Shown: positions 18,980 to 27,715, numbered from the stretch's first letter. The stretch: DNA of 64,000 nt from Dietzia sp. ANT_WB102 (GCF_008369165.1 NZ_VOBA01000001.1:1171630-1235629), one strand, 5' to 3'. The notes: generated from the sequence alone by a model not told the origin. A program made the numbers and translations.

Positions 18980-19531
18980 TCACTGCTGCTTTCGGGGCCA
19001 AAAGGCCCAAACGACGAGGAGGGAGGCCGCAATCGTTATTCCCGCCATATAGATCGGTTGGCTTACTTTCGCAACCACGTAGGCGAGGCCGGGGGCGTGC
19101 CAGAGCACCTTTTTGACCTCGGCCACTTCGTAAGGCTGAGCGTCAGGTGAGTCGTTGGCGTCGCCTTTCATTGCAATGGAGTAAGTGTCTCCGTTTACGG
19201 GGGTAACGGACACCACGCGGTGGGTCACCGGTAGTTGACCCTCGCCGCGGGAAACTGTTGTGACATCGCCGACGCGAATGTCAGAGGCAGGGATCTGCCT
19301 GACGATGGCGAGGGATCCAGTCGGAATCGTTGGCGACATGGAACCGGTCTTGAACATGATTAGGCTGATGTTAAGAGCGAAGGCGGCAATCGTCGCGATG
19401 ATGCAGACAACGCCGAGTAGCGCGAGCGCCGACAACAGGGCGTCTGTGACCCGTGACAGGAACTTAGTGCGGATGAACCCATCAACTGGCTGGGGTTCCT
19501 CATTCGCAGGAGCGCTCACGTCGATCGTCAT
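18980..19531 (-). CDS. SipW-type (S26B, ER-like) signal peptidase I
   Basis: The 183-residue membrane protease has one transmembrane helix near residues 35-60, the catalytic Ser in MFKTGSMSPTIPTGSLAIV near 74, and THRVVSV near 115 with His where Gram-negative LepB has Lys. That Ser/His pair defines the SipW/ER subgroup. A second helix (YMAGITIAASLLVVWAFWP) ends the protein. ATG 19531 starts 2 nt after the preceding stop. In Bacillus SipW matures TasA and TapA; here five exported neighbours are the likely substrates. The longer frame to 19561 overlaps the neighbouring gene and is rejected. Confidence 0.9.
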   Translation of the reverse strand: MTIDVSAPANEEPQPVDGFIRTKFLSRVTDALLSALALLGVVCIIATIAAFALNISLIMFKTGSMSPTIPTGSLAIVRQIPASDIRVGDVTTVSRGEGQLPVTHRVVSVTPVNGDTYSIAMKGDANDSPDAQPYEVAEVKKVLWHAPGLAYVVAKVSQPIYMAGITIAASLLVVWAFWPRKQQ

Positions 19532-19533
19532 AG

Positions 19534-20208
19534 CTACACAGACTCCGCTGTGAATGTCCACTGGACAGTGACTACTGCACCGTTAGTTAACCCTGCCGGC
19601 GGTGTGGCGTTGGGAAGACTAAATTCATAGCACAGATAGACGGGGATGCCGGGGTTCGATGTCGTCGCATTAGGGTTCAGGGTGAGTTTCCGAAGAGCAG
19701 TGCCGGGTTGGTCAAGCATCTTTCCGTAAGTGCTTGCGGTCCCTATTAAAAAAACAGCGTTTACGTCCGAGAAGGTGCTCGAATCGCAGGTTGGGGATGT
19801 TGTACGGATAAGGCGCATGCTGATCAGGTTGGCCTGGTTACCGCTCGAGACCTCCACTCCGACGGGGATCGTGACGTTTGCCCCGAGCGTGGCGCCTGGT
19901 GCCATACGGAGTCCGAAACGCGAATACGATCGGATTTCTCCACCAGGGATGATAGTGCCCAATGTGGGTCGAAAGATGGCCGCGTTTGCGGAAGTTGGGT
20001 GATCGGACCACCCAGCGGCCCCGGGCTCAATGTCAGCGGTCGCGTTTCCCTGGACGTTCCACTTGGAAGAAAAAAAGGTTCCAGTCGCGAATGTGTCATC
20101 GACAAAGCCTGCAATGGTTTCACCGGGCGTGGTCTGCACAGCGACGGCTCCGAGAACGACTGCTGCTGCGATTGCCGCAATTTTGCCTCGCCTAGTCGGC
20201 TTCTTCAC
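19534..20208 (-). CDS. SipW-dependent exported protein (member C)
   Basis: The 224-residue protein has a basic start (KKPTRRGK), a hydrophobic core and then IAGFVDDTFATGTFFSSKW, the shared motif of members A-C. The mature domain is beta-rich with a Cys pair (SPTCDSS and VYLCYEF) and ends VVTVQWTFTAESV, parallel to member A. GTG 20208 is the only in-frame start with the right signal; the RBS is weak (GTGAGTCAGA). It lies in the operon 2 nt before sipW. TasA/camelysin-like fold inferred from the signal class, not from motif identity. Confidence 0.75.
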   Translation of the reverse strand: MKKPTRRGKIAAIAAAVVLGAVAVQTTPGETIAGFVDDTFATGTFFSSKWNVQGNATADIEPGAAGWSDHPTSANAAIFRPTLGTIIPGGEIRSYSRFGLRMAPGATLGANVTIPVGVEVSSGNQANLISMRLIRTTSPTCDSSTFSDVNAVFLIGTASTYGKMLDQPGTALRKLTLNPNATTSNPGIPVYLCYEFSLPNATPPAGLTNGAVVTVQWTFTAESV

Positions 20209-20309
20209 TCTGACTCACAACCTGGTCATTGAACTATCTTAAAAGTGCTTATGTGGCATATCGAATGCGCCACGGCATCGAGTCTGGGGGCGTGCGGCCG
20301 TGCGCACTT

Positions 20310-20993
20310 TTACGTTGTTGCGGTTCCTCGGAAATCCCACGTGATCGAAGTCGAGGTCAGCGGATTTGCGTTATTGATGGCGTCCTTCGCGGCCTGGGAA
20401 TTCGCTAGCGTAACCGCGATGCAGAACTTCTGAGTGTCTCCCGAATCGGCGAGAAGGTCTCGTGCGGGAGCCCCAGTTGGAGCAGTGGGGCTGGATTGAG
20501 TCCCGCCCGGTGTGCCAGTCGCCCACGAGGTTCCGTTAGTGGTGCTCGCGCCAGCAGCGCAGGTAGTACCTCCGTTGAGGACCGTGTAGGTCAGATACGG
20601 ATCCAATGTGCCGGCGGTCGAGAAGTATGCCCCCGCCAGGGTTACGGTTCCTGCACCGGATTCTGGCCCGGTCCGAATCGTAAACGGGGCGTAAACGGTG
20701 TCGCCGGGGGCCATCGAGGATGCGAAGGTCAACGCAGCGTGCCCGGTGCCCGGCGCTCCGGTCGGGTCTGGATAATCCTTGAATGAGGCGTCCGAGGCTG
20801 CCGGGTATGCCGCAGCTTGTGACCCCTGTATCGAGAACTTCGCTGAACTGAAAGTGCCCGTGGCGAAGACGTCATCGGTGAACGCCGCCAGGGTGGCGAC
20901 AGCACCGAGGCCGAGAACAACCCCGCCAGCAAGTAGCGCTTTGCGTTTGCGGTTGCGATCCGCTAGCTCGGAGGGATTCATCGAGTCGGTCAT
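20310..20993 (-). CDS. SipW-dependent exported protein (member B)
   Basis: The 227-residue protein starts at ATG 20993 (GGAAG upstream) with DRNRKRKALLAGGVVLGLGA, then TLAAFTDDVFATGTFSSAKF. The N-terminal 60 residues are nearly the same as in member A, while the mature domains have diverged. Two cysteines occur in GGTTCAAGA and QKFCIAV, and the protein ends TSITWDFRGTATT. The 101 bp before member C contain the complementary octamers 20241-20248 and 20304-20311, which could fold into a long-range stem. Paralogue of A. Confidence 0.78.
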   Translation of the reverse strand: MTDSMNPSELADRNRKRKALLAGGVVLGLGAVATLAAFTDDVFATGTFSSAKFSIQGSQAAAYPAASDASFKDYPDPTGAPGTGHAALTFASSMAPGDTVYAPFTIRTGPESGAGTVTLAGAYFSTAGTLDPYLTYTVLNGGTTCAAGASTTNGTSWATGTPGGTQSSPTAPTGAPARDLLADSGDTQKFCIAVTLANSQAAKDAINNANPLTSTSITWDFRGTATT

Positions 20994-21015
20994 AGTCAAC
21001 TTCCGGATATGGAGG

Positions 21016-21045
21016 GGTGGACGGGGCCGTACGGCCCCGCCCACC
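21016..21045 (-). repeat. Palindromic hairpin between members A and B
   Basis: An 18-bp perfect palindrome (21022-21039) is extended by GGTGG/CCACC on each side of one mismatch. It lies between the A stop (21074) and the B start (20993), so it could attenuate transcription or stabilise the 3' end of the A message. Confidence 0.6.
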
Positions 21046-21073
21046 TGTGTTCGTTAAGCCGAGTTGGCCGCGA

Positions 21074-21763
21074 TCAGGGGGTATTGGCCGTGGCGGTGAA
21101 CTGCCAAATCACCTGAGTGTCGGTCGCACCCTGAACGTCTTCCGAGTTGTCGTTCAAGGTGATGCCGAGGCACAACTGGTCTTGCGTAGCCGCGGCCGCG
21201 GTCAGCGGACGCGCAGATGCACCCGAGTTGGAGACTCCAGGCGCATCGTCGGCGACGGTGCCGGTGTACCAGTCGGATCCTGCAGGCGTTTGCGCGTCGC
21301 ACTGCGCAGCGGTGGAGTTCGTAATAACCCGGTAGTCGAGCTTGTCAGCCAGATCTGGGTCTGCAGTGGTTCCGAAAGTGACTCCGGATAGGACAAACGT
21401 GCCGTCCACAGTTGTTTCCGGTGAAAGGCGAAGCGTGATCGGCGCGAAAACCTCCTCACCGGGCTGGAGGGTGACGGCCGTCAGTACCTGGTCGAACCGG
21501 AGGGTGCCGCCGGGCGTGTCGTCGTAGTTCTCGTACTGAGGTACATCCTCGGCGGATTCGACAGCGGTGGTCGTCAGGTTGCCCTGAAGCTCGAATGAAC
21601 CTGTGTTGAAGATACCGTTCGCGAAAACGTCATCCGACCAGGCAGCCAGGGTGATCGCAGCGCCGAGGCCGAGGACGACGCCGCCAGCGAGGATCGCCTT
21701 GCGCTTGCGCTTGCGGTCCTGCTGCCGTTGGACGTCGGTGACGATGGGGTCATTGGCTGTCAT
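21074..21763 (-). CDS. SipW-dependent exported protein (member A), first gene of the locus
   Basis: The 229-residue protein starts at ATG 21763 with GGAAGGA upstream. After a charged start it has RKRKAILAGGVVLGLGA, a hydrophobic segment and TLAAWSDDVFANGIF, the SipW-type cleavage and post-cleavage motif. The mature domain is acidic and beta-rich with cysteines in AAQCDAQ and DQLCLGI and ends IWQFTATANTP. It is probably the most highly expressed structural subunit, being first and closest to the promoter region (inference). TasA-like by signal class; no metal-protease motif seen. Confidence 0.78.
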   Translation of the reverse strand: MTANDPIVTDVQRQQDRKRKRKAILAGGVVLGLGAAITLAAWSDDVFANGIFNTGSFELQGNLTTTAVESAEDVPQYENYDDTPGGTLRFDQVLTAVTLQPGEEVFAPITLRLSPETTVDGTFVLSGVTFGTTADPDLADKLDYRVITNSTAAQCDAQTPAGSDWYTGTVADDAPGVSNSGASARPLTAAAATQDQLCLGITLNDNSEDVQGATDTQVIWQFTATANTP

Positions 21764-22155
21764 GTGTGGATCCTTCCGGTGGGGGCCACCGAAGCGGCCC
21801 GAGGGGTACAAGTCATGCCAGATCCCGATCGCCGTTGATCGCGTGCCGACACCAAGTTCATCTACCGAACTCACATAAGTGTTACAGATTCTTAGTAATT
21901 TGCAAAGGGCGGCCAGCCTGCGAGTTTCGGGGGCTAGCGACTGTTTCCGCCCGTAGTGCTAGATGCGGCAACATTTTTTCCGCCGTCCAGTATAAGGAGT
22001 CTGTTATTCGCGACCCACCGTTATTAGAGGTCAGAGCAGCGGGGCTACGCGACGTGTATATCCGGGACAGCGCGCATCGGTCCGCTGGCATACTCGGGAC
22101 AACACTTGGCGTACGTGCCGATGATTTAGCTCACATGCCCCTCTAGGAGACCCCC
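21764..22155. other. 392-bp divergent intergenic region
   Basis: This AT-richer stretch lies between the SipW locus (leftward) and fgd (rightward). It must hold both promoters. Runs such as ACATAAGTGTTACAG around 21873-21888 are promoter-like, but I cannot fix a single -10/-35 pair. Two short ORFs across it show no RBS or coding character. No repeat or RNA gene is recognised. Confidence 0.5.
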
Positions 22156-23175
22156 ATGCCAGACACCCCTTCCCTCAAGCTCGGATACAAGGCATCAGCC
22201 GAGCAGTTCGGCCCGCGCGACTTGGTCGAGTACGCGGTCTTGGCGGAGCAGGCGGGGATGGATTCGGCCACGGTGTCTGACCACTTCCAGCCATGGCGCC
22301 ACGATGGCGGCCACGCCCCGTTCTCTCTCGCGTGGTTGACGGCAGTGGGCGAGCGCACCGAGCGCCTCCAGTTGGGCACCTCGGTACTCACGCCGACGTT
22401 CCGCTACAACCCGGCGGTACTGGCCCAGGCGTTTGCCACCATGGCGTGCCTGTACCCGGGGCGGGTCTTCCTGGGTGTGGGCACTGGTGAGGCGCTCAAC
22501 GAGATCGCCACCGGCTTCCAGGGTGAGTGGCCAGCGTTCAAGGAGCGATTCGCTCGTCTGCGTGAGTCCGTCCGCCTGATGCGAGAGCTGTGGACGGGCG
22601 AGACGACCAACTTTGAGGGCGACTACTACAGCACCAGGGACGCATTCCTCTATGACGTTCCGGACGGCGGCGTCCCCGTCTACATCGCCGCCGGTGGCCC
22701 GGTTGTGGCCAAGTACGCCGGCCGCGTCGGCGACGGATTCATCTGCACCTCCGGCAAGGGCATGGAGCTCTACACCGACAAGCTACTCCCAGCAGTCGAG
22801 GAGGGTGCCGGCATCAACGAGCGCGACTCCACGACCATCGACAGGATGATCGAGATCAAGATCAGCTACGACCCCGACCCGGACAAGGCGCTGGAGAATT
22901 GCCGCTTCTGGGCCCCGCTCTCGCTCACCCCCGAGCAGAAGCACTCCGTGGACTCCCCGCGCGAGATGGAGCGTCTGGCCGACGAGTTGCCCATCGAGCA
23001 GGTCGCCAAGCGCTGGATTGTGGCCTCTGACCCCGATGAGGCCGTGGAGCAGGTCAAGCAGTACGTCGACGCGGGCCTTAACCACCTGGTCTTTCATGCA
23101 CCCGGCCACGATCAAAAGCGTTTCCTCGACCTGTTCAAGACCGACCTCGAACCCCGTCTGCGAGCACTTGCATGA
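22156..23175 (+). CDS. fgd: F420-dependent glucose-6-phosphate dehydrogenase
   Basis: The 339-residue luciferase-like TIM-barrel enzyme oxidises glucose-6-phosphate to 6-phosphogluconolactone while reducing coenzyme F420. The residues matching M. tuberculosis Fgd1 His40, Trp44 and Glu109 are seen: VSDHFQPW (His43, Trp47) and [10 protein letters not shown] (Glu112). The start ATG 22156 has TAGGAG 5-7 nt upstream. In mycobacteria fgd1 is followed directly by pta-ackA; here about 6 kb of other genes intervene. The stop overlaps the next gene (ATGA). Confidence 0.96.
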   Translation: MPDTPSLKLGYKASAEQFGPRDLVEYAVLAEQAGMDSATVSDHFQPWRHDGGHAPFSLAWLTAVGERTERLQLGTSVLTPTFRYNPAVLAQAFATMACLYPGRVFLGVGTGEALNEIATGFQGEWPAFKERFARLRESVRLMRELWTGETTNFEGDYYSTRDAFLYDVPDGGVPVYIAAGGPVVAKYAGRVGDGFICTSGKGMELYTDKLLPAVEEGAGINERDSTTIDRMIEIKISYDPDPDKALENCRFWAPLSLTPEQKHSVDSPREMERLADELPIEQVAKRWIVASDPDEAVEQVKQYVDAGLNHLVFHAPGHDQKRFLDLFKTDLEPRLRALA

Positions 23176-23810
23176 GTGACACCACCACCCCACCGGGCCC
23201 CGCCCAATCCGACCTCGCCGGCCTCGAGGGCATTCTCGCCGACAAGGAGTCGGTCCGCGTCCTGCGCTATCCGCACGAGACCGAAGCCGACGAAGAGGGC
23301 AACACCACCGAGTGGCACTGCGACATTGTGATCGTCGACGACGTGCCCGCCGCCGGATTCTCGACCTACGCCACCGTGGGTGCCCGGGGACTCCCCACCA
23401 ACGTCACCACGCCCGAGGGGCGGCAGATCCGCAGTGAATTCGTGATCGTCGGCCGCACCGGCCACCGGGCCATGGCAGACGTTCTCGACGCGTGCGCACT
23501 CGCCGTCGCGACCGGCTCCATCCACGTGGCCCCCGGTGCCGTGATCCCCAACGCGGTGGGATTGGTCGACTCCGGGCGCACCTGTGAGCACCTCGTCCTG
23601 ACCCCACCGTTCCTGTGGCCAGACCTGGAGGTCGTCGACGAGTCCGGCGGCGAGGATGGCACCGGACCCCTGCTCACACGTTTGCAGGCCGTACCCATCA
23701 CCACCGCCGAGATGTCCTTCCTCGTCCGGGAGGGCCCCGATGCCCTGTTCGAGAAGCTCGACAGCGCCGACGCCGACGTCACCAACCCGGACCGCCCGAG
23801 CGTCGTGTGA
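23172..23810 (+). CDS. Suppressor-of-fused (SUFU) domain-like protein
   Basis: The 212-residue protein is soluble, acidic and without signal peptide. The middle part, [20 protein letters not shown] then IRSEFVIVG and [15 protein letters not shown], followed by PFLWPDLEV and [11 protein letters not shown], has the layout of bacterial SUFU/DUF2314-like domains, often immunity or accessory proteins of unknown role. It is translationally coupled to fgd (ATGA) and to the next gene (GTGA). No catalytic residue is evident. The family call rests on pattern memory only. Confidence 0.6.
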   Translation: MSDTTTPPGPAQSDLAGLEGILADKESVRVLRYPHETEADEEGNTTEWHCDIVIVDDVPAAGFSTYATVGARGLPTNVTTPEGRQIRSEFVIVGRTGHRAMADVLDACALAVATGSIHVAPGAVIPNAVGLVDSGRTCEHLVLTPPFLWPDLEVVDESGGEDGTGPLLTRLQAVPITTAEMSFLVREGPDALFEKLDSADADVTNPDRPSVV

Positions 23811-24415
23811 GCGCGCCCGCGCCGCGATCGCCCGGCGGCGTGGCGCGATTGCTCGAGACCGCGGCCGGGCTGATGATCGTCGAGGCCACACACGAGGGCA
23901 TCGCACGGCTCCAGCAGGTCGATGCCGCAGATCTCCACGCTGCCGACCTCCACCTCGCAGAGCTCGACCCGGCCGAACCCGACGATGCTGGGCGTGGTGT
24001 GGGCGTCGACGACGTGGCGGCCGGAGCGAAGGCGCATCTCGTCCGCCTGGCGGAACAGCTGGAGGACTACCTGGCAGGGACAGCCCGTGAGTTCGACGTG
24101 CCGCTCGACTGGGCCGCTGCGGGAGTCCACGACGAATTCTCCCGCGAGGTATATCGCGAGATCCAGCACATCCCCTACGGCGAGACGTCTACGTACGGGC
24201 AGATCAGCATGGACGCCGGTCGGCCGCGCAACGCCCGCCGAGTGGGCAGACTCTGCTCGCTCGTCCCAGTGCCGTTCGTCATCCCCGTCCACCGCGTGAT
24301 CCGCGCTGACGGCGGCATGGGCAACTGCCCCGAATACCGACTGCGACTGCTCCATCATGAGCGCCGCAACCTCGAAGCCGCTCGCATCGGGAGCCCGGCC
24401 GCTCCATTCGCGTAG
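23807..24415 (+). CDS. Ogt/MGMT-like protein lacking the acceptor cysteine
   Basis: The 202-residue protein has the O6-alkylguanine transferase C-terminal domain: IPYGETSTYGQIS (helix-turn-helix start), RPRNARRVGRLCSLVPVPF, then IPVHRVIRADGGMGN. The active-site PCHR of Ogt is PVHR here, so methyl transfer to cysteine is not possible by the known mechanism. It could be a damage sensor like the alkyltransferase-like (ATL) proteins, in which the Cys is also replaced. GTG 23807 overlaps the preceding stop (GTGA). egtB begins 120 bp downstream. The Val codon is gtc, two bases from tgc, so one sequencing error is unlikely to explain it. Confidence 0.82.
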   Translation: MSAPAPRSPGGVARLLETAAGLMIVEATHEGIARLQQVDAADLHAADLHLAELDPAEPDDAGRGVGVDDVAAGAKAHLVRLAEQLEDYLAGTAREFDVPLDWAAAGVHDEFSREVYREIQHIPYGETSTYGQISMDAGRPRNARRVGRLCSLVPVPFVIPVHRVIRADGGMGNCPEYRLRLLHHERRNLEAARIGSPAAPFA

Positions 24416-24535
24416 GGAAATTTCCTGCGGTGGGCGGAGAGCCACACTGTGGCTACTGTGGCGAACAACGTTCGGCAGCCGAGAGGCCCGCCGTCGCCCA
24501 CGACCTGCCGTCGACCGCAACCCACGGGGGAACCC

Positions 24536-25828
24536 ATGACAGCTGGAACCGTCTCCACCACCGCGCGCGCCGAGAGCGTGGTCGAGAAGTTCCTGCGAGT
24601 CCGCGGGCTCACTGACCTGCTCGCATCCCGGCTCAGTCCCGAGGACCAGATCCCGCAGTCGATGACCGCCGCCAGCCCCGCCGCATGGCATCGCGCGCAC
24701 ACGACGTGGTTCTTCGAAGAGTTCGTCCTGGGTCGGCTGCCGGGGTACACCCCGCCCGACCCGGTATTCCGGTTCCTGTTCAACTCGTACTACGAGGCGG
24801 TCGGCCCGCGGCAACCCCGGCCAGAGCGTGGGCTCATCACTCGCCCGTCGGTGGCCGAGATCGGGGACTTCCGCGCCCGCGTGGACGAGTCCGTGGTCGA
24901 CGCGCTCGAGGCGGGGCGAGTCGACGAGCGCGGGCTGGAACTGATGGAGCTGGGCTGCCACCACGAGCAGCAGCATCAGGAGCTGCTGCTCGCGGACATC
25001 AAACATCTCTTCTCGCATAACCCCACCGATCCGGTGTACGTCCACAGGTCCGCGGACCCGGCCGTGGCGGTGCCGGGGGAGACCGGCTGGCTCGCCGTCG
25101 TCGAGGGGATCGCCGAGATCGGCGCGCAGAACCCCGTCGACGGCGACCCCGGGGCAGCGTTCTCCTACGACAACGAGCGCCCCCGTCACCGCGTGTGGAT
25201 CCCCGGCGGCGAGGTGGCCACCCGCCAGGTCACCGTGGGCGAGTGGAAGCAGTTCATGGCCGACGGCGGCTACTCCCGGCCCGAACTGTGGCTGTCCGAC
25301 GGGTGGGCCACGGTCCAGGCTGAGGGCTGGGACGCGCCCGGGTACTGGCGGCGCGAGGACGACGGCCCCGACGCCGACGCGGTATATGGCCGGTGGACGA
25401 CCTTCACCCTGAGCGGACGACGCCCGACCGTGGACGCCGAACCGGTCATCCACGTGTCCTTCTACGAGGCCGACGCCTACGCCCGCTGGGCCGGCGGACG
25501 ACTGCCCACCGAGTTCGAGTGGGAGATCGCCGCCACCGGGTGGGAGATCCGCGACGAGCTCGACCCCGACAGGTGCCACCCGCAACCCGCAGCGGAGCGG
25601 ACGATCGGCGGCGTGTGGGAGTGGACGTCCAGCGCCTACCTGCCGTACCCCGGGTTCGTCACCGAGGAGGGCGCGGCCGGCGAGTACAACGGCAAATTCA
25701 TGTCCGACCAGCACGTTCTACGCGGCGGCAGCGCCTTCACGCCCGCCGGCCACACCCGACACACGTACCGGAACTTCTACCCCGCCGCGTCACGATGGGC
25801 GGCCACCGGGCTGAGGCTCGCCCGGTGA
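24536..25828 (+). CDS. egtB: Ergothioneine sulfoxide synthase
   Basis: The 430-residue non-haem iron enzyme joins hercynine to a thiol substrate with oxygen. The DinB-like N-terminal domain has [13 protein letters not shown] near residue 51 and [19 protein letters not shown] near 140, whose histidines bind iron. The formylglycine-generating-enzyme-like C-terminal domain ends [23 protein letters not shown] 24536 has CGGGGGAA upstream; the frame to 24449 is not supported. The stop overlaps egtD (GTGA). No egtA, egtC or egtE is seen nearby. Confidence 0.94.
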   Translation: MTAGTVSTTARAESVVEKFLRVRGLTDLLASRLSPEDQIPQSMTAASPAAWHRAHTTWFFEEFVLGRLPGYTPPDPVFRFLFNSYYEAVGPRQPRPERGLITRPSVAEIGDFRARVDESVVDALEAGRVDERGLELMELGCHHEQQHQELLLADIKHLFSHNPTDPVYVHRSADPAVAVPGETGWLAVVEGIAEIGAQNPVDGDPGAAFSYDNERPRHRVWIPGGEVATRQVTVGEWKQFMADGGYSRPELWLSDGWATVQAEGWDAPGYWRREDDGPDADAVYGRWTTFTLSGRRPTVDAEPVIHVSFYEADAYARWAGGRLPTEFEWEIAATGWEIRDELDPDRCHPQPAAERTIGGVWEWTSSAYLPYPGFVTEEGAAGEYNGKFMSDQHVLRGGSAFTPAGHTRHTYRNFYPAASRWAATGLRLAR

Positions 25829-26982
25829 GCCGCGTGCAGGACGTGGAGTCGCAGCGTGGAGTGGTTCGAGCCGTCGGAGCTGCCGGAGTCCCCGGGGAGA
25901 CGAGTACGACCACAAGAACGACGACGACAACGACAGCGACGACGACAACGACAACGAGCACCGCCAACCCCGACACCGCAGCCCTTGAATCCGATTTGCT
26001 CGACGGGTTCTTCGCCGACCCGCCGACGCTGGCGCCCCGCTGGTTCTACGACGAGAAGGGCAGCCTGCTGTTCGACCAGATCACCAGGCTGGCCGAGTAT
26101 TACCCCACCCGCGCAGAAGCGGAGATCCTGCGGGCGCGGGCCGCTGACATCGTGGGCAGCGCGGACACGATGGTAGAGCTCGGGGCGGGTACCTGCGAGA
26201 AGACCAGGGCGCTGCTCGACGTCTTCGCGCCGGGACCGGCCGCCTCTGAGCCGGCCCCTCCCGAGGCTGCGTCGACCTGCCCCGAGGCCGCGTCGAACGG
26301 CTCGGCCGCCGCAGCCGATGCCGGGCCGCTGTTCGTGCCGGTCGACATCAGCACCGAGATGCTCTTTGGCTCCGCCCGGGCGCTGACCGCCGAGTACCCC
26401 GGGCTGCGCGTCGTCCCGGTCGTCGGCGATCTCACCGCCCTAGACGGCCCCCTGCCGGGTGAGCCGGGCAGACGGATGGTGCTGTTCCTCGGTGGGACGA
26501 TCGGCAACTTCTCCGATGCCCAGCGCGCCGACTTCTTCACCATGCTGCGCGCCATCATGGACCCGGGCGACCGATTGGTGGTCGGGTTCGATCTGGTCAA
26601 GAGTCCCGAGCGGCTCACCGCGGCCTACGACGACTCCGCCGGGGTCACCGCCGAGTTCGATCTCAACATGCTCGATGTGATCGCCCGTACCGTCGAGTGC
26701 ACCGGTCTGGACCGCGCCGATTTCCGACACGAGGCCGTGTGGAATCCCGGCGAGAGCCGGATCGAGATGTGGCTACGTGCTGTCCGCGACGTGCACGTCG
26801 AGTTCCCCACACTGGGACGCTCGCGAACTCTCGCCGCAGGGGAAGGCATCCGCACCGAGATCGCGAGGAAGTTCGAGCCGGACGTCCTTGCCGACGAGCT
26901 GGCGGGCTACGGATATGTGCGCCCGACCGTGTGGACGGACGACGCAGGGGACTTTGGACTTGTTGTCGTCGTCGTCGATTAG
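25825..26982 (+). CDS. egtD: L-histidine N-alpha-methyltransferase
   Basis: The 385-residue SAM enzyme trimethylates histidine to hercynine, the first ergothioneine step. Seen are [17 protein letters not shown] near 71, the SAM motif [17 protein letters not shown] near 115, [12 protein letters not shown]-like [12 protein letters not shown] near 220, and [13 protein letters not shown] near 315. The N-terminus carries a Thr tract (25900-25962), and an Ala/Pro-rich insert (about residues 137-165) interrupts the SAM domain. These make it longer than the roughly 320 residues usual for EgtD. GTG 25825 overlaps the egtB stop. The C-terminus ends in a Val run. Confidence 0.93.
   Translation: MSRVQDVESQRGVVRAVGAAGVPGETSTTTRTTTTTTATTTTTTSTANPDTAALESDLLDGFFADPPTLAPRWFYDEKGSLLFDQITRLAEYYPTRAEAEILRARAADIVGSADTMVELGAGTCEKTRALLDVFAPGPAASEPAPPEAASTCPEAASNGSAAAADAGPLFVPVDISTEMLFGSARALTAEYPGLRVVPVVGDLTALDGPLPGEPGRRMVLFLGGTIGNFSDAQRADFFTMLRAIMDPGDRLVVGFDLVKSPERLTAAYDDSAGVTAEFDLNMLDVIARTVECTGLDRADFRHEAVWNPGESRIEMWLRAVRDVHVEFPTLGRSRTLAAGEGIRTEIARKFEPDVLADELAGYGYVRPTVWTDDAGDFGLVVVVVD
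25900..25962 (+). repeat. ACN trinucleotide tract coding a Thr run in egtD
   Basis: A run of 21 codons, mostly acg and aca, encodes Thr with a few Ser, Arg and Ala. It sits in the non-conserved N-terminal leader of EgtD. Triplet slippage would change length without breaking the frame. Confidence 0.85.
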
Positions 26983-27000
26983 GGGCGGTTCCCACCGCCC
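26983..27000 (+). terminator. Hairpin after egtD
   Basis: GGGCGG (26983-26988) pairs with CCGCCC (26995-27000) around a 6-nt loop, starting directly after the egtD stop. Confidence 0.5.
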
Positions 27001-27085
27001 ACGGCGAGGACCGTTCCCAGGAGGGCGATTCCACGAGGAGCGTTCCCACGATGGGCGCAGCGCGCCCAAGGGGGAGGAGTAGTCG

Positions 27086-27673
27086 GTGACGAGTTCAGAC
27101 AGATCGGATCTGGTGGACCGGGCGCGCAGCCTCCTCGAGGAGGCCCGGGCAGCCGAGGACGCCCTCGACTCGGCGGCCGCAATGATGTTCAGGCTGGGCG
27201 GGGACGTCGCTCGGGCCGACACCCGGAGCCGGGCGGCGAGGAGCGGGGCGCACGTGGCGGCCGAGCGGGATCTGGTGGGCGGCTTGCTCGACGAGTTGGG
27301 ATCGATCACTCTGGCCGCTGACCGGCTCGGTCAGGAGATCAGCCGGGCCACCGACGGAGCTGCCGCCGGCGCCGACCGCGGTGCAGCGGAGGCCAGGGCT
27401 GAGCTGCGTTCGGTGCGGCGCATTGTTCAGGCGGCGGGTGGCCGGGCCCGCGAGTGCGTGTGGATGGGCGAGCTCGCTGCCACCCGGGTGCGCGAGTTCG
27501 CCGAGTTCGAACTTCTCTACTCGCAGGCATCTCGGCACCTCGACGACGATGAGTTGGACGCCGCCGACGCCGCTTTGCCGCGGCTGATCGCGCTGGACCG
27601 CGCGCTGCTGAGCGGCGAGGTCGGGGCGATGCTGGACGAGCTCAAGTTCCGGACCATGACCTCTCGCGGCTGA
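27086..27673 (+). CDS. Helical/coiled-coil protein of unknown function
   Basis: The 195-residue protein is rich in Ala, Arg, Glu and Asp and is predicted to be almost all helix, with heptad-like Leu spacing. It has no signal peptide or membrane segment. The only cysteine is in ARECVWMGELA. GTG 27086 follows GGGGAGGAG with good spacing, so translation is credible. It lies between egtBD and the DUF222 gene, has no recognised domain, and the region has no counterpart in the mycobacterial order. Confidence 0.65.
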   Translation: MTSSDRSDLVDRARSLLEEARAAEDALDSAAAMMFRLGGDVARADTRSRAARSGAHVAAERDLVGGLLDELGSITLAADRLGQEISRATDGAAAGADRGAAEARAELRSVRRIVQAAGGRARECVWMGELAATRVREFAEFELLYSQASRHLDDDELDAADAALPRLIALDRALLSGEVGAMLDELKFRTMTSRG

Positions 27674-27715
27674 CCGGGGCGGAGCCGTGTGAAGCTCGTT
27701 GTCGGCCGCTTTGTG

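Noticed and set aside
21882-22146. Short ORFs on both strands in the fgd upstream region
   Set aside because: No ribosome binding site, no conserved-looking sequence, and they occupy the shared promoter interval.
23366-25714. 782-codon antisense frame over sufu, ogt-like and egtB genes
   Set aside because: Typical high-GC shadow; no RBS, no domain, and three real genes lie on the other strand.
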